The position numbers and the translations under genes were made by a program. The notes beneath the pieces were generated by a model that saw only the letters and a list, made by a program, of their open reading frames with translations, was not told where the DNA came from and did no database searches. Shown here piece after piece: positions 7,093-10,877 of a DNA stretch of 10,877 nucleotides (position 1 is the stretch's first letter; the number at the start of each line of letters is the position of its first letter). The stretch is from assembly GCA_030446525.1 (NCBI GenBank), contig JAUJNC010000173.1, positions 1 through 10,877 on the forward strand, written 5' to 3'. This stretch comes from Armatimonadaceae bacterium (lineage in GTDB: Bacteria > Armatimonadota > Armatimonadia > Armatimonadales > Armatimonadaceae).

Positions 7093-8668
7093 GCCGCACA
7101 GGCGGCCTACCGCTTCCCCGCCTGGTTACGTGGCCGGCGGCCCGGGCGCCCCGTCCAGGGTCGCCCGGCGGCCGGGGGCTCCGCGGGCTATTTGGGAGTA
7201 GCCCCTGGTTCCTGGCTTCCTGCTTGGCCGTGTCCAGGCTCTCTTCCACGACGATCTGGGCCTTCATCTTGAGATCCCCCGCGGCCTGCTGGGCTTTTTC
7301 GGCGAGCCTGTCGCGCGTCTCGCCCATCACCCGCTTTTCCTGCTCCGTCCCAGGGACCAGGAGGCCGGTGGCCGCGCCGAGCCCCAGGACAACCCCGCCG
7401 AGCGGCAGGGGGTTCTCCTGCAGGGTGCGCTGGAGCCAGTTCACCACCCTCCGCGCCTGACCATCGCCGCCCGCGCCCTGGCTGCCGCCTTCGCTCCCCA
7501 TTTGATCGGCCAGACGCCGCCTCTCAAACTCCTGCGCCCACGGCTCGAGTTGCCGCTGCCGCGGCTTCTGGCCCTGGCTGCGGTTACCCAGCAGAAGCCA
7601 GCCCGCCCCTAGGCCGGTCAGCGCCGCCGGCAGGGGGTTGCGCTGGATCATGTCTATCAGGGAGGAGCCCGTCCCCTTGGCAGTGTCGACGACGCTGCCG
7701 ACCACATTGCCCGCGGTCTGTTTGGCCGTGCCTACTGCGTCGCCCACCTTCCCGGCGACTTGGCCGGCCGTTTCTTGCACCTTATCGACAGCCTGCCCGG
7801 CCGTTTCTTGCACCTTGCCGACAGCCCGCCCGGCCTTTTCCTGCACCTTGCCGACGGCCTGCCCGGCCTTTTCCTGCACCTGGCCCGCCACCTCGCCGAC
7901 CCGGCTCGCGGCCTCGCGCCCGGTCTCGCCGAGCGAGGAACCGCCCGACGGTCCGGCCTGGTAGCCGGAGTCGTACCCGGACTCATAGGGGTAGCGCATC
8001 TGTTCGTAGCGCGCCGGCTGCGGTTGCCGGTTCCGGCTGTTCAGGTACAGCCAGCCCAGCCCCAGCCCGATCAGGGACGCCGGCAGGGGGTTCTGTTTGA
8101 TCACGTCCAGTATCGTGGAACCGGCCCCCCGGGCGGTGTTGACCGCACCACCGACCGCCCCTCGGGCGGTGTCGACCGCACCACCGACCGCCTCCTTGGC
8201 CGTGTGGACGGCGCTGCCGACCGCCTCTTTGGCTTCATCCACGGCGCCGCTGACCGCGCCGCTGACCGCGCCCCGGGCCGTCTCCTTCGCGTGGTCGGAT
8301 ACGTCGGTCACCACGGCATGGACCGTGGTCTTGGTCTGCTCCACCACATCGCCGGCCACGTCGTGGATCGTCGATCTCGCCTGCTCTGTCACACCGGCCA
8401 CGACCTCCTGTACTGTGTCCTTGGCCTGCTGCATGGCATCGGAGGTCACCGAAGTGACCGTGTCCTTGGCCTGGCTCATCAGGGCCTGCGGGTTCAGCTT
8501 TTCTTTGATGGCGTCCAGCGTCTCGCTCATATCGGCGCGCGTCTGCTCGATCTGCGTGCGCGTCACGTCGATTTCCATGGTGGCATCGGTTACGATCTGC
8601 GGCTCGCCCAGCGAGCCGGGCTGATCTACCGAGCCGGTCTGATCTGTTTCATCTGCTCTTCGAGCCAT
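6641..8668 (-). CDS. DUF3618-type protein with LEA-like 11-residue repeats and three NPLP membrane motifs; tail past about residue 493 doubtful
   Basis: The N-terminus carries the DUF3618 signature (DVTRTQIEQTRADMSETLDAIKEKLNP, 34-60). Long Ala/Val/Gly/Lys-rich amphipathic helices follow, with 11-residue periodicity (AKEAVGSAVHT, AKEAVGGAVDT, ARGAVGGAVNT at 147-179; GQAVGKVQEKA-like units at about 258-310). Three short hydrophobic segments each begin (Q)NPLP: 192-208, 343-360 and 418-438. This suggests three membrane-contacting segments joined by helices that can lie on a membrane. No enzyme motif is visible; function is unknown. The ATG at 8668 has AGGGAGA upstream and lies 11 bases after the holin-like gene's stop. 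The open frame runs to 6641, but conserved-looking sequence ends near KQEARNQGLLP. Beyond that it crosses the hairpin at 7087-7112 and reads antisense to the phosphatase gene. One base missing in the CCC at 7194-7196 would give GLLPK followed by TAG at 7188-7190. I therefore think the true protein is about 494 residues (about 7188-8668). Confidence 0.8.
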   Translation of the reverse strand: MARRADETDQTGSVDQPGSLGEPQIVTDATMEIDVTRTQIEQTRADMSETLDAIKEKLNPQALMSQAKDTVTSVTSDAMQQAKDTVQEVVAGVTEQARSTIHDVAGDVVEQTKTTVHAVVTDVSDHAKETARGAVSGAVSGAVDEAKEAVGSAVHTAKEAVGGAVDTARGAVGGAVNTARGAGSTILDVIKQNPLPASLIGLGLGWLYLNSRNRQPQPARYEQMRYPYESGYDSGYQAGPSGGSSLGETGREAASRVGEVAGQVQEKAGQAVGKVQEKAGRAVGKVQETAGQAVDKVQETAGQVAGKVGDAVGTAKQTAGNVVGSVVDTAKGTGSSLIDMIQRNPLPAALTGLGAGWLLLGNRSQGQKPRQRQLEPWAQEFERRRLADQMGSEGGSQGAGGDGQARRVVNWLQRTLQENPLPLGGVVLGLGAATGLLVPGTEQEKRVMGETRDRLAEKAQQAAGDLKMKAQIVVEESLDTAKQEARNQGLLPNSPRSPRPPGDPGRGARAAGHVTRRGSGRPPVRPTVAWQEQAGVVVQRAPGEGTRAFQDRPRHLPNRPAGSGLPRQPHHPSYPRKSPPFLASVKPSVNSSRVSAGARHKLSSVYCCCSNIPNRTPPASGTSVAPSARAGRGAAPRPRPPAPPRRTPGPRGPATGPRTRRRTARPDFWPRTRGR
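7087..7112. terminator. Perfect 11-bp hairpin at the phosphatase stop codon, probable bidirectional terminator
   Basis: CGGTAGGCCGC (7087-7097) pairs perfectly with GCGGCCTACCG (7102-7112) around a 4-base loop. The left arm contains the TAG stop (7090-7092) of the second phosphatase gene. The minus-strand DUF3618-type gene comes towards it from the right. There is no T-tract on either side, so it is not a textbook intrinsic terminator, but its stem strength and position between convergent genes support a shared 3' end. Confidence 0.6.
7765..7887 (-). repeat. 33-bp tandem repeat encoding 11-residue helical units
   Basis: Three full 33-base units (7765-7797, 7798-7830, 7831-7863) and a partial fourth start with CGGCC and contain TTTC(T/C)TGCACCT. 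On the minus strand they encode KVQE(K/T)AG-x-AV units of the DUF3618-type protein. The unit length is an exact multiple of the codon and of the 11-residue helix period, so copy changes would keep both frame and helix face. Confidence 0.8.
8126..8235 (-). repeat. Second 33-bp repeat block encoding AKEAVGGAVDT-type units
   Basis: On the minus strand this encodes three successive 11-residue units, AKEAVGSAVHT, AKEAVGGAVDT and ARGAVGGAVNT, leading into ARGAGSTILDV. The DNA repeats at 33 bases, visible as ACCGACCGCC.. and GACCGCACCA.. recurring. It differs in sequence from the block at 7765-7887 but shares its period, and lies just before the first NPLP segment. Confidence 0.75.
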
Positions 8669-8679
8669 TTAGTTCTCCC

Positions 8680-9066
8680 TTAGTGCTTCAGCGTTTCCAA
8701 TGTCTCCAATGTTTGCCGGGGCGTCAAGTCTTCCTGCTTAAGAGCGGCGAGGCCTTTCCTAACGAGTAAGCCGCCCGCCAGGGCGACAACGACGCCCACC
8801 AACAACGCTGATACCCATAGCGACAGGCCCGCCTGCGCAAGCAGGATAACGAGTGCCGCAACGATCGCCAGCAGGCCAGCATAGGCTAGCGCACCACCAG
8901 CGGCCAAAAGGCCCACCTGCTTGCCAATGTGGGCGGCCTTCTGGCTCATCTCGGTTTTGGCCAGCGTAAGCTCCTGGCGGACCAGAGTGATGATCTCCTG
9001 CGTCAGCTCGGCTAAGAGATCACCGAGTGAGCGCTCATCGTTAGAACGCGGTGCTTGCGGCGTCAT
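8680..9066 (-). CDS. Two-helix inner-membrane protein, YqjE/phage-holin-III superfamily (128 aa)
   Basis: This is a small membrane protein: a polar N-terminal amphipathic helix (LGDLLAELTQEIITLVRQELTLAKTEM, 14-40), two membrane helices (about 51-77 and 81-103) and a charged C-terminal tail. The layout and the LIRQELxLAKxE-like helix match the YqjE/holin superfamily III group, which in ordinary chromosomes is usually found beside DUF3618-type proteins and is not a lysis gene. No phage genes are nearby. The ATG at 9066 has a modest GCGAGG upstream and overlaps the end of the preceding gene by 26 bases, so translational coupling is likely. The next gene starts 11 bases after its TAA. The most likely role is membrane association or scaffolding with its operon partners; no biochemical function can be read from the sequence. 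Confidence 0.87.
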   Translation of the reverse strand: MTPQAPRSNDERSLGDLLAELTQEIITLVRQELTLAKTEMSQKAAHIGKQVGLLAAGGALAYAGLLAIVAALVILLAQAGLSLWVSALLVGVVVALAGGLLVRKGLAALKQEDLTPRQTLETLETLKH

Positions 9067-9598
9067 CGATTATCCTCGCTTGTGAAGCCTGCTCGTCGAT
9101 AGGGGCGGGGAGCGGGCGGGGCGCCGCCGCGCCGTTGGTCGCGGAGCTGCCGCCACGGCTGGAGCTCTTCAGAAACCGGGACGCGAGGAAACCCAGCGTG
9201 AACACGGCGCCCAGGAACAGCGCGGGCCGGCTCCGGACGAAAGTCTCGGCCTGGCCGGTGATCTGGTCCAGGTCTGTCCGGCGCAGGTACCCGGACAGGT
9301 TCTCGGCCGCTTCGGCGGCCTGGTCCGCGTACTGGCTCAGCCCCTGCTGCTCCTGGTCCCGCAGGTGCTGGCCGGTCTGCCGAACCGCCAGGGCCACGTT
9401 CGCTAGCCCCTGCGCGGCCAGGTCCTTCTGACTTTCCAGCCGGGATTTCACCTGACTGCCCACCTGACCCAGCACCCTGCCCGCTTTCTCCTGGGTCTGC
9501 TGGACTACCTGCTGTGCCTGCTGTTTTGCCTGCTCCGTGATCGGCGCAGATGTAGTACCCGCGTCTCTGTCGGCGAAGCCGCCTTCTGTAACACCCAT
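9041..9598 (-). CDS. Helical, C-terminally membrane-anchored protein of unknown function (185 aa)
   Basis: This is the first gene of the minus-strand operon. The ATG at 9598 is chosen because AGGAGGAG lies just upstream (9601-9608). The frame also opens upstream to 9637, but that would bury the ribosome binding site in coding sequence. Residues 20-100 are a Gln/Ala-rich helix (EQAKQQAQQVVQQTQEKAGRVL), followed by a helix with LSGYLRRTDLDQITGQAETFVRSRP. One hydrophobic segment at about 125-143 (ALFLGAVFTLGFLASRFL) suggests a membrane anchor, with a Ser/Pro-rich tail after it. The QEKAGR-V motif resembles the helical repeats of the DUF3618-type protein two genes on, so the products may share a structural role. 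Proteins of this shape often precede holin-like/DUF3618 genes. I recognise no enzyme domain. The stop codon lies 26 bases inside the next gene. Confidence 0.85.
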   Translation of the reverse strand: MGVTEGGFADRDAGTTSAPITEQAKQQAQQVVQQTQEKAGRVLGQVGSQVKSRLESQKDLAAQGLANVALAVRQTGQHLRDQEQQGLSQYADQAAEAAENLSGYLRRTDLDQITGQAETFVRSRPALFLGAVFTLGFLASRFLKSSSRGGSSATNGAAAPRPLPAPIDEQASQARIIDDAASTAF

Positions 9599-9600
9599 AT

Positions 9601-9608
9601 CTCCTCCT
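9601..9608 (-). promoter_or_regulatory. Ribosome binding site that fixes the start at 9598
   Basis: CTCCTCCT on the plus strand reads AGGAGGAG on the minus strand, 2-9 bases before the ATG at 9598, with GGAGG about 5 bases away. It selects this start over the in-frame codon at 9637. Confidence 0.8.
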
Positions 9609-9620
9609 ATTACCTGTAGT

Positions 9621-9658
9621 GCGGGAAGCGCCCGCACGCGCCCGGGCGGGAAGCCCGG
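9621..9658 (-). promoter_or_regulatory. Two consecutive hairpins in the operon leader
   Basis: GCGGG/CCCGC (9621-9625 and 9631-9635, 5-base loop) and CCGGGC/GCCCGG (9642-9647 and 9653-9658, 5-base loop) sit one after the other 13-50 bases upstream of the ribosome binding site. In the transcript both loops carry TTCC-type sequence and the two hairpins look like diverged copies. They could stabilise the mRNA or modulate translation; this is inference. Confidence 0.4.
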
Positions 9659-9703
9659 CCGCCAGGCGTTGTTCCGCTATTTTTCTCGACTTCTGGACAC
9701 ATG

Positions 9704-9730
9704 CTACCCCACACCTCTTAACGGCCAAAC
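9704..9730 (-). promoter_or_regulatory. Candidate sigma-B-like promoter of the three-gene operon
   Basis: On the minus strand GTTTGG (9730-9725), a 15-base spacer, then GGGTAG (9709-9704) resembles the general-stress sigma-B pattern GTTT-N12-15-GGGTAT. It lies about 105 bases before the first start codon. The fit to a stress sigma factor is attractive because SpoIIE-type phosphatases in the window usually serve such cascades, but a two-part match of this quality can arise by chance. Confidence 0.3.
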
Positions 9731-9851
9731 ATCGCGAATGTAAAAATCCGGGCGCAAGCGCACAGAAACGGCTATTCCGTACGGCCGGTTGCCAAGTAGT
9801 TGGCTTACGTAGCATGCGTGGTGTCATTTACCACGAAACGGGTGTGAAGAT

Positions 9852-9894
9852 AGGCCGGCGCCGCCTTTCATCCAGGATAAGGCGGCGCCGGCCT
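9852..9894. terminator. Perfect 16-bp inverted repeat, probable terminator of the 9973-10422 gene
   Basis: AGGCCGGCGCCGCCTT (9852-9867) pairs perfectly with its reverse complement at 9879-9894 around an 11-base loop. It is the strongest hairpin in the window and lies about 80 bases downstream of the stop of the minus-strand membrane-protein gene, before the next promoter region. Neither side has a T-tract. A terminator or mRNA-end stabiliser is likely; a dispersed REP-like element is the alternative. Confidence 0.6.
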
Positions 9895-9972
9895 TCCTAT
9901 GCACGGAGCACCACGCGGATGCCGTTGTGAAACGGGGATAGTAGGTGACGCCGTGCGCGCCGCGGCGTGCGG

Positions 9973-10422
9973 TCACCGGCGGTTTGCGAGCACCCCCATC
10001 GTCGCCCCCCAGAGGACGTGGGCGGCGATCATCAGCGCGTTGCGCCGGGCCGGGTGCTCGGTGGCCGGGCGCAGGATGTGCGCGGCCGGCAGCCAGCCCA
10101 GGTAGCTCCCGGCCCACAGGGCGAGGCCGAACGCGATGCCCCCGAGGGCGGGGTGCGCCCGCGCCTTCGGGGCTAGCGGCGCGTACAAAGCGCCCGCCGC
10201 CGCGCCGTACCCGAAGTGGCTCGCCGCGGTCGCCGCCAGGCGCTGCGTCTCGCTCATCTTGTCCGCGACCCCCGCCTCCTCGGCCACCTTCATCGTGATC
10301 TCGCGGGGCGGCAGCGGGTAGCGCTCCTCCGGCGGCAGGCGGCGGTGCAGGAGGGCCATCGCCGCGGTCATCGGCACGGTCGCGATCAGCCCGGCGAGCG
10401 CGCCGGTCAGGTACCGGTTCAT
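9973..10422 (-). CDS. Small multi-pass membrane protein resembling the DUF1440/DUF6789 group (149 aa)
   Basis: Four hydrophobic stretches are visible: 5-24 (LTGALAGLIATVPMTAAMAL), 64-82 (ATAASHFGYGAAAGALYAP), 93-114 (LGGIAFGLALWAGSYLGWLP) and 129-146 (ALMIAAHVLWGATMGVL). Small residues and Gly are frequent within the helices. A cytoplasmic-looking loop (HRRLPPEERYPLPPREITMKVAEEAG, 26-51) and two conserved-looking His residues in membrane contexts (ASHFGYG and AAHVLWG) are typical of the YagU-like/DUF1440 and DUF6789 inner-membrane families, whose function is unknown. The start at ATG 10422 gives the natural first helix, though no strong Shine-Dalgarno precedes it. The gene ends with TGA at 9973, with the 16-bp hairpin downstream. 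It may be co-transcribed with the coding-looking stretch ending at 10494, 71 bases upstream. Confidence 0.82.
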   Translation of the reverse strand: MNRYLTGALAGLIATVPMTAAMALLHRRLPPEERYPLPPREITMKVAEEAGVADKMSETQRLAATAASHFGYGAAAGALYAPLAPKARAHPALGGIAFGLALWAGSYLGWLPAAHILRPATEHPARRNALMIAAHVLWGATMGVLANRR

Positions 10423-10493
10423 CGCGCCAGGCCGCCGGCGCCAGCTCGACCCTTATCCAGTTTCACAGATGTTTCCTTGGGTGCATGCCGGGG

Positions 10494-10703
10494 TTAGGAA
10501 GGGTTGACCCCGGTCAGTTCAGGCGACGCGACCGTCTGGCCGCCCGTGGTCAAGCCCTCGGTGCGACTGGCCAGGCCCGGCGTGGGCTCCTTGAGGGTGC
10601 CGTAGAGCGCCGGGTTGCCCGGCCCCAGCTCGGGCGCCTCGCCCAATGGCTCGGGGTCGGTCGCGAGGCCCCATGCCGGGGCCTCGCAATCATCCTGTGG
10701 AAT
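10494..10703 (-). CDS. Coding-looking 3' end of a minus-strand gene, unrecognised, 5' part missing or broken
   Basis: This minus-strand frame is open from just after a TAG (10704-10706) to TAA at 10494-10496, giving 69 codons. Third positions are almost all G or C, as in the real genes here, and the peptide is balanced in composition (DPEPLGEAPELGPGNPALYG, then TLKEPTPGLASRTEG). It looks like a flexible C-terminal tail rich in Pro, Gly, Glu and Thr. The overlapping frame beginning with ATG at 10795 is Arg-rich and looks like its shadow. No ATG or GTG start is in frame; TTG at 10646 would give only 50 residues and has no clear ribosome binding site. It may be a gene tail cut by a frameshift near 10700, a small gene with an unusual start, or a remnant. 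I do not recognise the family. Confidence 0.45.
   Translation of the reverse strand: MPQDDCEAPAWGLATDPEPLGEAPELGPGNPALYGTLKEPTPGLASRTEGLTTGGQTVASPELTGVNPS
10663..10687. repeat. Perfect 10-bp hairpin inside the coding-looking tail
   Basis: GCGAGGCCCC (10663-10672) pairs with GGGGCCTCGC (10678-10687) around a 5-base loop. It lies within the first third of the 10494-10703 frame, close to where that frame loses coding character, so it may mark the real boundary of the gene. Confidence 0.5.
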
Positions 10704-10768
10704 CTACCTAGCAGCAACCAGGGTTGCGGCGGAACCGCCCCCAGTGCCTCCCCCGTAATCCGGATCTG

Positions 10769-10785
10769 GGGGCGCGCCGCGCCCC
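10769..10785. repeat. GC-only palindrome around an AscI-type site
   Basis: GGGGCGCG and CGCGCCCC flank a single C, giving a near-perfect palindrome in gene-free sequence. It may fold as a short hairpin; nothing more can be said from position. Confidence 0.35.
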
Positions 10786-10801
10786 TAGCTGCCACTCGAT
10801 A

Positions 10802-10853
10802 GCACCGTGATCGCCGGTCGGAAGGTATGCCGCTCCGGCGACCCCCACGGTGC
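10802..10853. other. Composite two-part inverted repeat, possible structured RNA element
   Basis: GCACCGTG (10802-10809) pairs with CACGGTGC (10846-10853), and inside it TCGCCGG (10811-10817) pairs with CCGGCGA (10835-10841). This gives 15 paired bases with an internal loop and a 17-base apical loop. A competing small hairpin, CGGT-GCGA-ACCG (10848-10859), has a GNRA tetraloop. Two alternative pairings are what a switching leader would show, but I match it to no known riboswitch class, and the window ends 18 bases later. Confidence 0.35.
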
Positions 10854-10877
10854 GAACCGACGGTGATCCACGGGACC

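Larger units (their letters stand above)
9599..9972. other. Intergenic region between two minus-strand genes, no gene seen
   Basis: No credible coding frame lies here. It contains, from right to left, the 16-bp hairpin (9852-9894), a CGTGGT/ACCACG inverted repeat (9817-9822 and 9830-9835), a GCCAA/TTGGC hairpin near 9791-9804, the candidate promoter (9704-9730), the two leader hairpins and the ribosome binding site. The stretch from about 9670 to 9850 is less GC-rich than its flanks, as expected of regulatory DNA. Confidence 0.6.
10704..10877. other. Right-edge sequence without a recognisable gene
   Basis: All frames here are short, with several stops on each strand. The only structure I see is the GC palindrome at 10769-10785 and the composite inverted repeat at 10802-10853. 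It may be an intergenic region or leader of a gene beyond the window. Confidence 0.5.

Noticed and set aside
7760..8683. Plus-strand open frame of 307 codons with repeats
   Set aside because: It is the complement of the DUF3618-type gene. The apparent repeats come from the 33-bp repeats of that gene, and the minus frame has the family signature and a good ribosome binding site.
8680..9066. Prophage or lysis cassette suggested by the holin-like protein
   Set aside because: No endolysin, structural, integrase or other phage gene is present. The neighbours (DUF3618-type and anchored helical proteins) are the usual chromosomal context for this superfamily.
9599..9637. Upstream start at 9637 for the first operon gene
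   Set aside because: It would place the excellent AGGAGGAG site inside the coding region; the ATG at 9598 is correctly spaced from it.
10802..10877. Cobalamin or FMN riboswitch, or a tRNA T-arm, from the GGTGCGAACC stretch
   Set aside because: The conserved boxes of those riboswitches are not found in order, and no cloverleaf can be built around the T-arm-like sequence.

Overview
This is a GC-rich bacterial chromosome segment. Its contents are a parallel beta-helix protein, PAS/GAF sensor phosphatases of the SpoIIE type, a secreted sugar-dehydrogenase-like beta-propeller, and a cluster of small stress or envelope proteins. They suggest a soil or environmental bacterium of a phylum such as Planctomycetota, Armatimonadota, Chloroflexota or Gemmatimonadota. 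The sequence alone does not decide between these. I see no rRNA, tRNA, CRISPR array, insertion sequence or phage module.

Left part (1-4325). The C-terminal part of a parallel beta-helix protein runs off the left edge (1-837, +). An intact PAS plus SpoIIE/PP2C phosphatase follows (979-2433, +). It converges, with an 11-base gap, on a signal-peptide-bearing six-bladed-propeller protein of the glucose/sorbosone dehydrogenase type (2445-4325, -).

Middle (4326-7112). A regulatory gap of about 455 bases holds an inverted repeat over a TATACT box. After it comes a second, larger phosphatase gene (4781-7092, +) with the order PAS-GAF-PAS-PP2C. It is a paralogue of the first, but about nineteen small insertions and deletions break its frame while the codons between them look undamaged. 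Most of the insertions fall where an AGCT would be expected. A consensus error in an unpolished long-read patch is the simplest explanation. An 11-bp hairpin at its stop codon probably serves as a shared terminator.

Right part (6641-10877). A three-gene minus-strand operon reads leftwards: a 185-residue tail-anchored helical protein, a two-helix YqjE/holin-III-like membrane protein, and a long DUF3618-type protein with LEA-like 11-residue repeats and three NPLP membrane motifs. A candidate sigma-B-like promoter and a leader with two hairpins precede it. Further right are a perfect 16-bp hairpin, a small membrane protein (9973-10422, -), a coding-looking 3' gene end (10494-10703, -), and about 170 bases of hairpin-rich sequence without a gene.

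How the parts may work together (inference). SpoIIE-type phosphatases normally act in partner-switching cascades that release stress sigma factors. The holin-like/DUF3618 cluster looks like a general-stress envelope module and could be an output of such a cascade, but no anti-sigma factor, STAS antagonist or sigma factor lies in the window.
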